NCBI GenBank assembly: GCA_030430075.1
Contig: JAUIGN010000005.1
Span: forward strand, 62,001 to 126,000
Direction of reading: 5' to 3'
Length of the DNA: 64,000 bases
Source: a bacterium
Lineage (GTDB): Bacteria > Planctomycetota > Planctomycetia > Pirellulales > Pirellulaceae
Shown: one piece after another, positions 26,900-36,666 of the stretch
Layout: each line of letters opens with the position of its first letter
Numbering within the stretch: position 1 is the first letter of the stretch
The notes under the pieces: generated by a model
The model's database searches: none
The model's input: only the letters and a program-made list of their open reading frames with translations
What the model was told of the DNA's origin: nothing
Translations under genes and position numbers: made by a program

Positions 26900-28267
26900 T
26901 TAGAAGTTCAGAAAATACTCGGGGATCGAGATGAAATACTTCATATTCAGGGAGGACCAGCGAGCCAGCATTTTGATCGGCAACAGGGCCATCATCAGAA
27001 TCAGGTTCGAAAGCACCATGAATCGCAAGAAGCCCATCTGAATGAACATCTTGCGGAAGAACTTGCTGTACAGAACCATGGCCGGCGGGAGGAAGGCGAA
27101 ATAGCCGATCAGGCAGACGATCCCGGGAGACTCGCGTACGAGAATCCAGCCGATGCTCTGCAGCGTGCCGGCCCCCTCGGGCGCCTGCGGTCTGCCGACG
27201 CCGAATATCCGGACCCAGAAGTACTCGGAGAGGTCCACGTTGTTCAACGCTTCGACCTTGTGGGCGTCCCAGGTCTCATAGAAACCGAAGAAGTTCCAGT
27301 TCGGCCCCCGCAGGAACGTCCCCATCACAATCAGCGTCACCCACAGCACGAGAAAGCCAAACTGGAAGGTGAGGTAGGCAAACTTCCGCTCGTTGATCGT
27401 GTAGTAGCCGTTGCCGGCCTTGTTGAAGTCGATGTAGGGAATTGCCATCAAGCCGAAGACCACCATGCTGGGCAGCACGACGCCCGCCATCCAGGGGTCG
27501 TAATAGACCAGCATCTCCTGCAGCCCCAGGAAATACCAAGGCGCCTTGGAGGGGTTGGGTGTCTTCACCGCGCTGGCTGGTTCTTCCAGCGGTGCCTGCA
27601 GCGCCACCGCCCACACGAGGAGGACCACCGTCAACACGATCATGCAGATCAATTCGGTGTAAACCAGATCCGGCCAGACCAGTATCTTTTCGTCGTCTTC
27701 CGATTCGAGCGGCCCCTGGCCGTTGGCAATCCGCTTGTCATTCTCGACCGCCCGATACGCCGACAGCCACGTGAAGTAGGCGAGCAAGTAGACCATGGCC
27801 ACAATCGGGACGTTGTCCGGCTTGGTCACGATCTGGGCGAAGTCGTAGTCGGTGAGTGACAGGCCCATGAAGAGCAGCGAGAGATTCAGGCCGGCCCAGG
27901 CCACGATCGGCTTGACGAAAAAGCTGCGGCCCAGGTAGAGCACGGTCAGGATGACCAGCGAACCGAGCGTGTAGGTCATCGGTCCCATGATGTTGTCGAG
28001 CGCCGCGCGGAGCCCGATCGGCAAGCTGAGCAGGCCCGCCATGCCTCCCAGGGCAATGCCGCCCATCACGGTGAAGATCAGGGCCACCGCCAGCCACAGG
28101 TGGGCAGTCGTGATGGTCAGGCCGGCGACCTTGAAGTAGCTCCGCGCCTTCCCCGTCTGCCACAAATAGAGCGCGGCGGTGGCGTTCATTGCCGCCAATG
28201 ACAAATAGAAGCAGCCGATGAAACCGGAGACTCCGTCGAGGAACTCCGCAGTGTTATGTCCATGCAT
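26900..28267 (-). CDS. Cytochrome b C-terminal (subunit IV-like) protein with extra membrane helices
   Basis: Product of 455 residues with about eleven membrane helices. Residues 1-180 form five helices not found in subunit IV of b6f. The region from LVWPDLVYTEL (about 195) is subunit IV-like and contains the quinol-site segment PNPSKAPWYFLG, where the canonical PEWY appears as APWY. It continues with YYDPW and the FLRGPNWNFFGF stretch typical of planctomycete and deltaproteobacterial complexes, and ends in three helices. It pairs with the haem-bearing N-terminal cytochrome b encoded about 116 bp upstream. Together they bind quinol and move electrons to the Rieske centre and to haem b. Confidence 0.88.
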   Translation of the reverse strand: MHGHNTAEFLDGVSGFIGCFYLSLAAMNATAALYLWQTGKARSYFKVAGLTITTAHLWLAVALIFTVMGGIALGGMAGLLSLPIGLRAALDNIMGPMTYTLGSLVILTVLYLGRSFFVKPIVAWAGLNLSLLFMGLSLTDYDFAQIVTKPDNVPIVAMVYLLAYFTWLSAYRAVENDKRIANGQGPLESEDDEKILVWPDLVYTELICMIVLTVVLLVWAVALQAPLEEPASAVKTPNPSKAPWYFLGLQEMLVYYDPWMAGVVLPSMVVFGLMAIPYIDFNKAGNGYYTINERKFAYLTFQFGFLVLWVTLIVMGTFLRGPNWNFFGFYETWDAHKVEALNNVDLSEYFWVRIFGVGRPQAPEGAGTLQSIGWILVRESPGIVCLIGYFAFLPPAMVLYSKFFRKMFIQMGFLRFMVLSNLILMMALLPIKMLARWSSLNMKYFISIPEYFLNF

Positions 28268-28383
28268 GGCGTGAGTGCCGTTTAATCTCGGCTCCGAGCC
28301 AATCGAAGCCGTGGTGAGTGGTCTTGTTTCTTGCCCAGCCGCCGAACTCAGACTCGCTCGGCCAACTGCCTACCTGCCGTCGA

Positions 28384-29160
28384 CTAGAGCGGTCCACTGA
28401 TTCCGCCATCTTTTCGGATGCGCCAAAAGTGAATCGCCATCAGCAACGCAGCGCCGAGCGGAATTGCGATGCAGTGTAAAACGTAAAACCGGTTGAGCGT
28501 CTCTTCGCCCACGAAGCGGGCGCCGAGTAACCCGAAACGGGCATCCGAGGCGTTGGTGATCATGTCGATTCCATCCAAGGTAAGCAACGCCGCACCGGGG
28601 CCCTCGTGTCCAAGAATCGGTGTCGCACGTGCCATGTTGGACCCGACCGTAATCGCCCAGATCGCCAACTGGTCCCAGGGCAACAGGTAACCCGTGAATG
28701 ACAAGAGCAAGGTCAATAAGAGCAGGATGACTCCGATCACCCAGTTAAACTCGCGGGGCGGCTTGTAGCTTCCGGTGAGAAACACGCGGTACATGTGCAG
28801 CCAGACCGTGATCACCATCGCATGGGCCGCCCAGCGATGGACCTCGCGGAGGATTCCCAGCGACGCGACGTCCCGCAAGGCGGTAATGTCCGCATAGGCC
28901 CATTCCAGCGTCGGCCGGTAATAAAACATCAACAGGACGCCGGTGACGGTCTCTACCAGGAAGAGAAAAAACGTGATACCGCCCATGCACCAGGTGAAGC
29001 TCAGCGCGATCCCTTGTTTCTTGATCGAGACAGGGTGCAGGTGCAGGAAGAAGTTGGTCAACATCACGACCACCCGGTTCCGCCGGTCCACCGGCGCCGG
29101 ATGCCGAAAAATACTCTTCCAGATTTGCGATTCGCGAATGATTTGGTCGATCGGCGGCAT
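28384..29160 (-). CDS. Cytochrome b N-terminal (b6-like) subunit
   Basis: Product of 258 residues with four membrane helices. Two pairs of haem-ligand histidines are visible: [19 protein letters not shown] in the second helix and [13 protein letters not shown]...AIHFWR in the fourth. [18 protein letters not shown] in the third matches the Qo-site segment of cytochrome b. The C-terminal [12 protein letters not shown] is typical of b6-like subunits. It is split from its C-terminal partner, as in b6f complexes. The likely substrate is menaquinol, the usual quinol in planctomycetes; this is inference. Confidence 0.94.
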   Translation of the reverse strand: MPPIDQIIRESQIWKSIFRHPAPVDRRNRVVVMLTNFFLHLHPVSIKKQGIALSFTWCMGGITFFLFLVETVTGVLLMFYYRPTLEWAYADITALRDVASLGILREVHRWAAHAMVITVWLHMYRVFLTGSYKPPREFNWVIGVILLLLTLLLSFTGYLLPWDQLAIWAITVGSNMARATPILGHEGPGAALLTLDGIDMITNASDARFGLLGARFVGEETLNRFYVLHCIAIPLGAALLMAIHFWRIRKDGGISGPL

Positions 29161-29267
29161 CTTGCTTACTTTGAGATGATGTTGACTGCAGGGTGGCGTT
29201 ACGCTGAGTGAGATTCGCCGCAGCGGGGTGCTGGATCGAAGGCGGTTGACCCGTTCGCCGGCGGTCG

Positions 29268-30440
29268 TTAGACCGGCACGTACGAGGCGGTGTCAGACCA
29301 TTGGCCAATCTCTTCCTTGTAGGTTCGGCTCTTGTCCACCTCCAACTGGCCGTCGTCGGCGATGCGAATGGCGAACCGTTCCAGGGGCCGCGGCGCCGGC
29401 CCTTCAAAGTTGATGCCGTCCTTGTAAAAGCCGCTGCCGTGGCAAGGGCATTTGAATTTCTGCTCGCCTTCCAGCCAGTTCGGCGTGCAGCCCAGATGGG
29501 TGCAGACCGATTGGAGGGCGAAAATCTGTGGCGCACCGTCGTACTCGTCACGCACAATCCACACCCCGAACTGGGCCTTGAACTTCGTGGCGACCTGGCC
29601 GGGTGCCAACTCGTCCGGAAAGCCGACTTTGAAACGGGTCGGCGGCTCGGTCAAGATGTTGGGGAACATGTAGCGGGCCAACCCCAGCAACCAGAGCAGG
29701 TTGGTGGCAATGATGGTCCCAAAGCCGATTCCCAGGGCGGATCCCATGTAGACGCCGATCGACGCCAACGTGACGGCCAAGAAACCCCGCCGCTCGGCGT
29801 TCGCCCCAGCAGTCGCCGGAGCCTTCGCATAACCGGGCTTGGCCGGCATTGGCGGGACCTCCAGCTTTTTCTTGCCGGCCGGCAGCGTCTTGCCCTGGGC
29901 AGCCGCCTCGGCCTTGGAAATGGGGCCCGGTTTGGACGCCGAACGGGCAGCTGCGAGGATACTGGCGGTGTCCTTGGGACCTGCTTCCTTGGCTGGCCCC
30001 TTCTTGGCTGGCCCCTTCTTGGCCGCAGCTTTCGCAGCTGCCGGTTTCGGCGCGGCCTTGGCAGCCGGCTTGGCAGGCGCTGCCGCCCCTTTTTTCTCAC
30101 CCCGGGCGGCGGCCAACATCTCTTCCACCGACATCTGTCCCGGTTTCTTCTGGGGGGCATCCGCGGCCGGCGCACTGGCGGCCGGAGCCGGTTTGGATGG
30201 GGCCGCCCCGCCCTTCTTCTCCGCGCGTGCCGCCGCCAACATCTCTTCGACCGACATCGCCGAAGCCTTCTTGGCGGGTGGGGTCGCCGGCTGCTCGGCA
30301 GCGGCTGCAGGAGTTGCCTCGGGCGCACTCTCGGTTGCGTCACCTGCTGCGGCCGGGGAATCTGCCCCCTTCCCGCCGCCGTCAGACGCGCGAGCTGCAG
30401 CAAGCATCTCCTCAACCGACATCTTGTCTTTCTTTGCCAT
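29268..30440 (-). CDS. Rieske iron-sulfur protein with repeated N-terminal extension
   Basis: Product of 390 residues. The C-terminal Rieske domain has CTHLGC (313-318) and CPCHGSGF (331-338), giving the two Cys and two His ligands of the 2Fe-2S cluster plus the disulfide Cys pair. A twin-arginine motif, RRGFL, precedes the membrane helix (about 218-258), as usual for Tat-exported Rieske proteins. The 215 residues before it are therefore cytoplasmic. They are rich in Ala, Lys and Pro and contain the helix motif [11 protein letters not shown] three times (7-17, 62-72, 103-113), plus a degenerate fourth copy (TASILAAAR, 158-166). It is the first gene of the respiratory operon. Confidence 0.95.
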   Translation of the reverse strand: MAKKDKMSVEEMLAAARASDGGGKGADSPAAAGDATESAPEATPAAAAEQPATPPAKKASAMSVEEMLAAARAEKKGGAAPSKPAPAASAPAADAPQKKPGQMSVEEMLAAARGEKKGAAAPAKPAAKAAPKPAAAKAAAKKGPAKKGPAKEAGPKDTASILAAARSASKPGPISKAEAAAQGKTLPAGKKKLEVPPMPAKPGYAKAPATAGANAERRGFLAVTLASIGVYMGSALGIGFGTIIATNLLWLLGLARYMFPNILTEPPTRFKVGFPDELAPGQVATKFKAQFGVWIVRDEYDGAPQIFALQSVCTHLGCTPNWLEGEQKFKCPCHGSGFYKDGINFEGPAPRPLERFAIRIADDGQLEVDKSRTYKEEIGQWSDTASYVPV

Positions 30441-30947
30441 GATGATCCAGCGACGTAAGCTGATGTAAAATAGCTAGTTACGGAGAGTGTGTGCGGTGTG
30501 CTTCGAAACGTGAAGATTTTCACGTCTGAGAACCCAAAGTTGTAGCTCAAGTCCGACCGTTGTCAACCACCCAGAAATGTCCGAAAGTTCGAGATAGACG
30601 GCAGTTATATCGTCAGTCAGGGATTACCCACCCTTGGTGCGGCGGATTGACGCGGCTGTTCGGCGGCCCGGCACGCGAGGGGGGCCGCACATGAATCTCT
30701 CCCCCGAGATAGCCCCTTCAACCCGAACCTCCTTCGTGCCGATACGACCGCCAGCGGCGCGACCGACGACCGGCGATCACGGGTTGACTCTCCCTCTCCC
30801 ACGCTCCGAACGGAACTTGCCCTGCGGCCTTGTCGACCACCACAGGCCGCTTTCCGCCATCCGGGTCGCATCTTAGAATCGAGGATCGGGTGGTCAACCC
30901 GGCCCCCGGCACACGATATCCTCTCTCCGTTTTCAAGCTGGTGACGC
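30441..30947. other. Divergent intergenic region between the Rieske operon and purD
   Basis: About 507 bp with no credible gene. It must hold the promoters of the respiratory operon (minus) and of purD (plus). One perfect inverted repeat is annotated separately; a possible weak GGTGA lies before the purD ATG. Short frames in this stretch overlap on both strands and lack coding character. Confidence 0.6.
30508..30525. promoter_or_regulatory. Perfect inverted repeat upstream of the respiratory operon
   Basis: Seven-base arms (ACGTGAA and TTCACGT) around a 4-bp centre (GATT), about 70 bp before the Rieske start codon. The position and AT-rich centre fit an operator bound by a dimeric regulator. 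The regulator is unknown, and no such gene lies in the window. Confidence 0.5.
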
Positions 30948-32246
30948 ATGAACGTTCTGATTGTCGGTAATGGCGGGCGCGAACATGCGTTGGCCTGGAA
31001 GGTTGCTCAAAGCAGTCGAGTGGGCCAGGTCTTTGTGGCACCCGGGAATGCCGGGACCGCGGCGGATGCAGAGAACGTCGACGTGGCCGTTGATGACATT
31101 GACGGAATGGTCCGCTTCGCCAAATCGAACAACGTCGATCTGACCCTCGTCGGGCCCGAAGCGCCCCTCTGCGCCGGAATGGTTGATGCCTTCGAGGAAT
31201 CCAGGTTACGGGTCTTTGGGCCGAGCCGTGCGGCCGCCCAGTTGGAAGGTAGTAAGGTCTTTTGTAAGCAGTTGTTGCGCAATGCGGACGTCCCGTCAGC
31301 CGACTTTCATGTCTTTGATCGGGCCGAGATTGCAACGCGCTTTATCATGGAACGGTACCCGAGCGAAACGGATCGCGTTCCGGTCGTGGTCAAAGCGGAC
31401 GGCCTGGCAGCCGGAAAAGGCGTGATCGTCTGCTCGCAACGGGAAGAGGCCTTGGACGCCATCGAGCGAATCGCTCGGGCCCGCGAGTTCGGCGCGGCGG
31501 GAAACCGGCTGATCATCGAAGATCGGCTCGACGGCCAAGAAGCAAGCGTCCTGGCGATCACCGATGGTCGCACGCTGGTCACACTCCCGCCGGCCCAGGA
31601 TCACAAGCCGGCCCAGGATGGGGACAAGGGACCCAACACGGGCGGCATGGGGGCCTACTGCCCTGCCCCGATTGTCGACGCCGAACGACTGGCCTGGATT
31701 GAAGAGCATGTGCTGGTACCGACGGTGCACGCGATGAAGCGGGGGCGGACGCCGTTTCGAGGTGTCTTGTATGCCGGCCTGATGATGACCCATCAAGGAC
31801 CTCAGGTTCTGGAATACAACGTTCGCTTCGGAGACCCCGAATGCCAACCGCTATTGATGCGGCTGAAGTCGGATCTGGTCGATGTGATCGAGGCGACGAT
31901 CGACGGGAACCTCGAGCAACTGGGGGGACTGGATTGGGACCCACGTCCGGCGGTCTGCGTTGTGATGGCCAGTGAAGGGTATCCGGGACCGTACCAGAAC
32001 GGGAAGCCGATTCGCGGGTTAGACGAGGCGGCCCGGTTGCCCGGCGTCAAGGTGTTTCATGCCGGAACCAGCTTGCAGGGCGACCAGGTCGTTACCAGCG
32101 GCGGCCGGGTGCTGGGAGTGACCGCTATGGGCGCGACCATTTCGGAAGCCAAGCGGCAAGCGTATGCCGGCGTGAAGTGCATTCGCTGGGACGGAGCCTG
32201 GTGTCGCAAGGACATCTCGGACAAGGCGCTGCTCGCCACTCCGTGA
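30948..32246 (+). CDS. purD: Phosphoribosylamine-glycine ligase
   Basis: Product of 432 residues, normal for PurD. It catalyses the ATP-dependent joining of glycine to phosphoribosylamine in purine synthesis. The N-terminal VLIVGNGGREHALAWK, the KADGLAAGKGVIV ATP-grasp loop, the GPNTGGMGAYCPAP motif and the EYNVRFGDPECQ metal and substrate segment are all present. It stands alone on the plus strand, converging on an NYN-domain gene 45 bp downstream. Confidence 0.97.
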   Translation: MNVLIVGNGGREHALAWKVAQSSRVGQVFVAPGNAGTAADAENVDVAVDDIDGMVRFAKSNNVDLTLVGPEAPLCAGMVDAFEESRLRVFGPSRAAAQLEGSKVFCKQLLRNADVPSADFHVFDRAEIATRFIMERYPSETDRVPVVVKADGLAAGKGVIVCSQREEALDAIERIARAREFGAAGNRLIIEDRLDGQEASVLAITDGRTLVTLPPAQDHKPAQDGDKGPNTGGMGAYCPAPIVDAERLAWIEEHVLVPTVHAMKRGRTPFRGVLYAGLMMTHQGPQVLEYNVRFGDPECQPLLMRLKSDLVDVIEATIDGNLEQLGGLDWDPRPAVCVVMASEGYPGPYQNGKPIRGLDEAARLPGVKVFHAGTSLQGDQVVTSGGRVLGVTAMGATISEAKRQAYAGVKCIRWDGAWCRKDISDKALLATP

Positions 32247-32291
32247 GTGTTGGCAGGAACCGACATGCCCTCCCGAGGCCAACCGGCCACG

Positions 32292-33041
32292 TCAGTCCAA
32301 GTCCGCGCCCGGTTCGAGCAAATCCTCGCCGTAACCGGGTGGGAAGGGATTCGCCAGGTCGTCAAGGGATGAGCGGCCCGGTCCTTTGCTTTTCGGCGCC
32401 CGAGGCTTGGCGCCCTTTGGCTTGGGCTCTTCTGGCCGAGGCTGCTTCCGTTTCCGCGGGGCGCCGTCTTCGTCTTGCGCGGGCGGCAGGTCGGTCGGCA
32501 GGGCGGCCGCCAGGCTGTCCAGATCGCCGAGTTCATCGATCAAGTCGCTGAACTCGTCGAGCCACTGCTGAACGTCGGCGGCGTCCAGCGGTGCGGTCGG
32601 TTTGGCGGGCGGCCCGGTTGGTGACTCGCAAGGCGGACATCGACTCTGTTCGCGGATCCCGAAATACCAGGCGTCACTATCGACAGCCTCCGCCCGCCGC
32701 CGCCGCGCGGCACGCTGGACGCGGTGATCGCTGGAGACAACCAGGAGACTCTTGGGGACCGTTGACTTGCGAATCAGCTCCTCCAGCATGGCGTCCGCGT
32801 TCTCGTAGCCGGTCGAAAAGCAGACGGTTAACCCCTGGTGCTCGAATTCCCGAGGCAACCCCCGTGGCGGGTCCGCGCCGTCGAAGACGACCGTCGTCTC
32901 ACGAACATCTTCCGGTTCGAGACTGGAGACCAGCCAATTGAGGAGTGCGCGGCGAGCGGCGGCCAGCGTACCGCGACCGACGCCACGAGGAATGATCCCC
33001 GCCGCATGCAGCAGGTTGTAGCCGTCGATCAAAATGGGCAT
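32292..33041 (-). CDS. NYN-domain (YacP-like) putative ribonuclease
   Basis: Product of 249 residues. It begins MPILIDGYNLLHA with the first conserved Asp of the PIN-like NYN fold; further acidic residues occur in VVFDGADPPRG, ENADAMLEELI and VVSSDHRVQRAARRR. The second half is disordered: Pro, Lys and Arg-rich stretches with an acidic end (LLEPGADLD). YacP-type proteins are RNases, and this one may be similar. The ATG has AGG about 8 nt upstream; a longer frame beginning 57 nt earlier is less likely. It follows the YhaN-like gene by 73 bp on the same strand. Confidence 0.85.
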   Translation of the reverse strand: MPILIDGYNLLHAAGIIPRGVGRGTLAAARRALLNWLVSSLEPEDVRETTVVFDGADPPRGLPREFEHQGLTVCFSTGYENADAMLEELIRKSTVPKSLLVVSSDHRVQRAARRRRAEAVDSDAWYFGIREQSRCPPCESPTGPPAKPTAPLDAADVQQWLDEFSDLIDELGDLDSLAAALPTDLPPAQDEDGAPRKRKQPRPEEPKPKGAKPRAPKSKGPGRSSLDDLANPFPPGYGEDLLEPGADLD

Positions 33042-33114
33042 ACGCTTGCCTGGTCCATGCCGGCGGCGGCGCGCAGTGTCGCACCAGCCGCCGGTCACCG
33101 CCCTCCCCGGTTGC

Positions 33115-36100
33115 TCATTCCTGGTCGCCGCGAGCCGCTTGAAGCTGAGTTTCCGCGACGCTCCCAGCCGGACTCGCCGGCTCCGTGCCCGCGGCGAGCT
33201 GGATCGGGTCGCATGCAGGCAACACCTGTTGGACGGCGTCCACCAGATGATGATGACACGTCAACAGGATGATCTGCACGCGGGGGTCAAAATCTGCCAG
33301 CACCTGAATGGTACGCCGCGATCGCTCGAGATCAAAATTGACGAGCACGTCATCCATCACGATCGGCAGCGGTTCCTGCTGGTCGCAATAGTGCTGAATG
33401 AATGCCAGGCGGATCGCCAGGTAAAGTTGTTCGCGTGAGCCGGTGCTGAGCTGATGCGGTTCCTTGCGGGCTCCCCGCCGATCGACGACCAGCAGGGTGC
33501 CCGTTTCGTCAAGCTTCCGTTCCATGGTGACATAACGTCCCACGGTCATTGCGGCGAACAGCTCTTGGACGCTGGCCAGCACCGCCGGTTGGTGCTCGCG
33601 TTCAAACGTGTTGACGGCGCGTTTCAAGACGGATTGCGCCAGCATGACAGGGACCCAGTTGTCGATCTGGTCCGCCAGTTGTCGACGGAGGCTTTCCAGC
33701 TCGATCTGCAGGTCAGCCGCTTCATCCGCGTTCGAGATGGATCGCAACTGGGCTTCGGCGACCGAGGCCGCCTTAATCTCTGTTTCGTACACTTCGGTCT
33801 GGGCGGCGATCTTTTCGCCGAGTGCCCGCTGGCGGAGCGCCAGTTCGTCTCCATCGGCCGCCGCAATCGCCTCGGCAAATGCCAGCTCGTCCTCGTCACC
33901 GCGGATCGTGGCCACAACGCGCAGCGCTTCGCGGCGAGCGGCTTCGAGATCGGCGCGTCGTTGCGCGTCGTCGGCGGTCGCCAGAAACTCGGCTTCCGTG
34001 GTTGCTTGAGCGACCTTCATCAATGACCGGATTTCACGTTCGATCGCTTCCACCTGTTGGCGTTTGGCCGTCACGCGACTGGCCAGTTTCTCGCGGTCCA
34101 CCGTCAGCTTCTGCTGGTCACGCTGGGCATCGCGCGCCCCTTCGAGCCGCCGATTCAATTCAGCCACGGCTTGCTCCGCCTGCATTTGCTGCAGGCTCGG
34201 ATCGACCACCTGGCACAATCCAGCAACATCGCGGCTGAAGGCATCAACACCGGCTTGCATCTGATCGACTCGTTCCTGGAGCGATTGAGCCCGCCCAAGC
34301 TCACTCCGCGCCTCGTGCAGGCCGGTCAGAATCTTGTCGGCCGTTTCGACGGGCCAATCGAGCGGGAACCCGAATGCCTCGAGCTGTGTTTGCCAGCGTG
34401 CCTGCCAGGCTGCCGCTTGGGCTTCCACGGCGGACAGGCGTTCTTCGACGCGGGACCGCTCCGCCACGGCTCGCGCTAACTGAAGCTGCCGGTCCTGGCG
34501 TTTCGCGGCCGCGATCTTGGCCGACTCAACTCGGCGCTTGGCTTGCCGCAGCCGCTCCGCAGGGGACCCGTCCCTATCCATCGTGGCGGCCGCCAGCCGT
34601 TGTTCGAACGCGGCGAGCTGAGATTGGATCGCCGCCAGCAATGATTCGTTGACTGCCCGCCGCTGCTCGACCTCGCGAAGCGCGTCGTAGTCCCGCAGCC
34701 AGTCCAGCATGGCAGCCGGTGAGAGCGGCGTGAACGGACATTTCTTCCAGGGTGTTTGCCAGGCGGCATGCAGTTGGTCGAGCTGCTCCGATTGTCGCTC
34801 GACATCGTGTCGAATTTCATCGCACCGCTGTTGAAGCCGGACCAGGTTCAGCTTGAGTTGGTCATACTGCGCGGCCAACTCGGCTTGGGCCTGACGTTGA
34901 TCCGCCAGTTCGTCCGCCGCCGCCGTCTGCTGTTCGAAGTATTCCGCCGGCGGCGCGCCGTTCGACCAGGCGTCGAGCTCGTCGGGTGCCATGTCTTCGC
35001 CGCTGATGTACTTCCGCCGGATCAATCGCCAGCCTTCATCCCGATGGTGGCGCTGGGCCATCAACTGGTCACGATCCGGAACCGCGCCGCTGGCATCGAG
35101 TTGCTCGAAGCGGGCCCGCGTATCGGCCAGCTCCTCCAAGGCGGATGCCTCCCGCTGTTCGGCTGATCGCAGTCCTTCTTCCGCGACCCGCATCCGCTCA
35201 CGCATTTCCGTCACGGTCGCGGCTTGCGGAACGGCCAACGTGGCGTCGCTGACTTCCGCGTCGAGCGGCGCGTTGAGTTTCGCCAGTCGAGCGGCATGTT
35301 CGGCCGCCAGCTTGAGCTGCAGTTCGGTCAGTTCCTGGTGGCGCTCGACAGCTCGCTGATAGTCTTCGGAATCGTCAACCAGCCCCGCCCAGGTGTCGAT
35401 GTCTTGGCTTGCGACGTGCTCCTCCAGTGCCGCCTCGTGATCTGAGATCTGTTCGACAACCTTGCGATGGCTAACCTGCAGCTCGGCCAGCTGGCTGTCG
35501 ATCGTTCGCCGCTCTTCGGCCAATGCCGCCGTCACCTCGCGCTGGGCGAGGCTGGTTTGAAACCGATCGAGTTGATCCAGGGACCAGGTGGGGTCGAGCT
35601 GCCGTAAGAGCGCGGCGGCCGACTCGGCTTTCTGTTGGGCTTCCAGCTGTCGTAGCGGAATGTCCTGGCGAAAGCCCTTAATCTGCTTCAGCTCTTGAAC
35701 GAGCTGGCTGATGTCACTGTGCCGTTCGAGCAAGTCGGGGACAAGCTGCAGTGCGGCGAGCTCGATGCGTTTGTCTTCCCATTCCTGCTCGTCCGCCTCC
35801 AGCTCGCGCTTGACCTCTGCCTGCCGCCGCTGGAGGCTGGTGAGCTGCGCGGCGCCGTCGGGCGGCATGGCGTCCGGGACCGTCAACGAATCCAGTTCGC
35901 GTTCCGCGGCAGCGGCCGTTTGCCACGGCTGGAGTGCTGCCGCGAGGCGGTCGACCCGGGAGGCCTCGGCCTGGAGCTCGGCGAGGCCCTGCTTCAAGTT
36001 GGCGATCTGTGTCTGCTGTGCGTCTCCCTGCTTGCGGAGTTTTTCGTACTCCGCCGGCTTGACCATCGCGGCCTTCAACCGCAGGTTCAATTCCTTGATC

Positions 36101-36666
36101 TTGGCCAGCGTTTGATTCATGACCGGCCCCTTGCGGGCCCTGGGGTTGAACAGACCCTCGGACTCGGCCTTGAACCTCCGCTGGACTTCCTGGAAATTCG
36201 CGAGCCCCCCCAGGCCGCCGCCGAACAAGGCTTCGGTCAGGTTGGCGTGCCGCAAGCTTTCGTCGGCCGCCGTCAGTTCTTGCAGCGAGAAACCGAAGAC
36301 GTGCTCGAATGTCGCCTGCTCGGCATGACCGAGGAGGCGGCTCAAGCCTTCGGCATCCACGTCCCGATCGCCGGGCGTCAACGTGCCGACGACCGTGTTC
36401 TTGCGACCTTTGCGACGACGAAACCGCAGCTCGCTCCCGTCGGCGAATTCCAGTTCGGCCACGGCGGCCAGCTCACCTTGGTGCGCGGCGAACACGTACG
36501 GGTGATTGCTGGCCTTGAAGCCGAAAAGGAGTTCGCGGATCAACTGGAGGAGGGTCGACTTGCCGGCCTCGTTCGGCCCGTGGATCAGCGTGATCCGCCC
36601 GTCAAAATCGAATTGCTGATCCTGAAAGACGCCGTAGTTTTCGATTTCCAGCCGGCGGATCTTCAT
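33115..36666 (-). CDS. YhaN-like AAA/ABC ATPase with long coiled coil
   Basis: Product of 1183 residues. Walker A is GPNEAGKST (30-38). The C-terminal head has the signature STGSREQLYLAIRLAF, Walker B LPIVMDDVLVNFD and an LTCHHHLVDA H-loop. Between them lie some 900 residues of coiled coil rich in Ala, Glu, Gln and Arg. There is no CxxC zinc hook, which separates it from SbcC/Rad50 and fits YhaN. It overlaps the nuclease gene by 4 bp (ATGA at its start). The pair probably acts on DNA ends in repair or in defence; substrate and role are not known. Confidence 0.88.
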   Translation of the reverse strand: MKIRRLEIENYGVFQDQQFDFDGRITLIHGPNEAGKSTLLQLIRELLFGFKASNHPYVFAAHQGELAAVAELEFADGSELRFRRRKGRKNTVVGTLTPGDRDVDAEGLSRLLGHAEQATFEHVFGFSLQELTAADESLRHANLTEALFGGGLGGLANFQEVQRRFKAESEGLFNPRARKGPVMNQTLAKIKELNLRLKAAMVKPAEYEKLRKQGDAQQTQIANLKQGLAELQAEASRVDRLAAALQPWQTAAAAERELDSLTVPDAMPPDGAAQLTSLQRRQAEVKRELEADEQEWEDKRIELAALQLVPDLLERHSDISQLVQELKQIKGFRQDIPLRQLEAQQKAESAAALLRQLDPTWSLDQLDRFQTSLAQREVTAALAEERRTIDSQLAELQVSHRKVVEQISDHEAALEEHVASQDIDTWAGLVDDSEDYQRAVERHQELTELQLKLAAEHAARLAKLNAPLDAEVSDATLAVPQAATVTEMRERMRVAEEGLRSAEQREASALEELADTRARFEQLDASGAVPDRDQLMAQRHHRDEGWRLIRRKYISGEDMAPDELDAWSNGAPPAEYFEQQTAAADELADQRQAQAELAAQYDQLKLNLVRLQQRCDEIRHDVERQSEQLDQLHAAWQTPWKKCPFTPLSPAAMLDWLRDYDALREVEQRRAVNESLLAAIQSQLAAFEQRLAAATMDRDGSPAERLRQAKRRVESAKIAAAKRQDRQLQLARAVAERSRVEERLSAVEAQAAAWQARWQTQLEAFGFPLDWPVETADKILTGLHEARSELGRAQSLQERVDQMQAGVDAFSRDVAGLCQVVDPSLQQMQAEQAVAELNRRLEGARDAQRDQQKLTVDREKLASRVTAKRQQVEAIEREIRSLMKVAQATTEAEFLATADDAQRRADLEAARREALRVVATIRGDEDELAFAEAIAAADGDELALRQRALGEKIAAQTEVYETEIKAASVAEAQLRSISNADEAADLQIELESLRRQLADQIDNWVPVMLAQSVLKRAVNTFEREHQPAVLASVQELFAAMTVGRYVTMERKLDETGTLLVVDRRGARKEPHQLSTGSREQLYLAIRLAFIQHYCDQQEPLPIVMDDVLVNFDLERSRRTIQVLADFDPRVQIILLTCHHHLVDAVQQVLPACDPIQLAAGTEPASPAGSVAETQLQAARGDQE

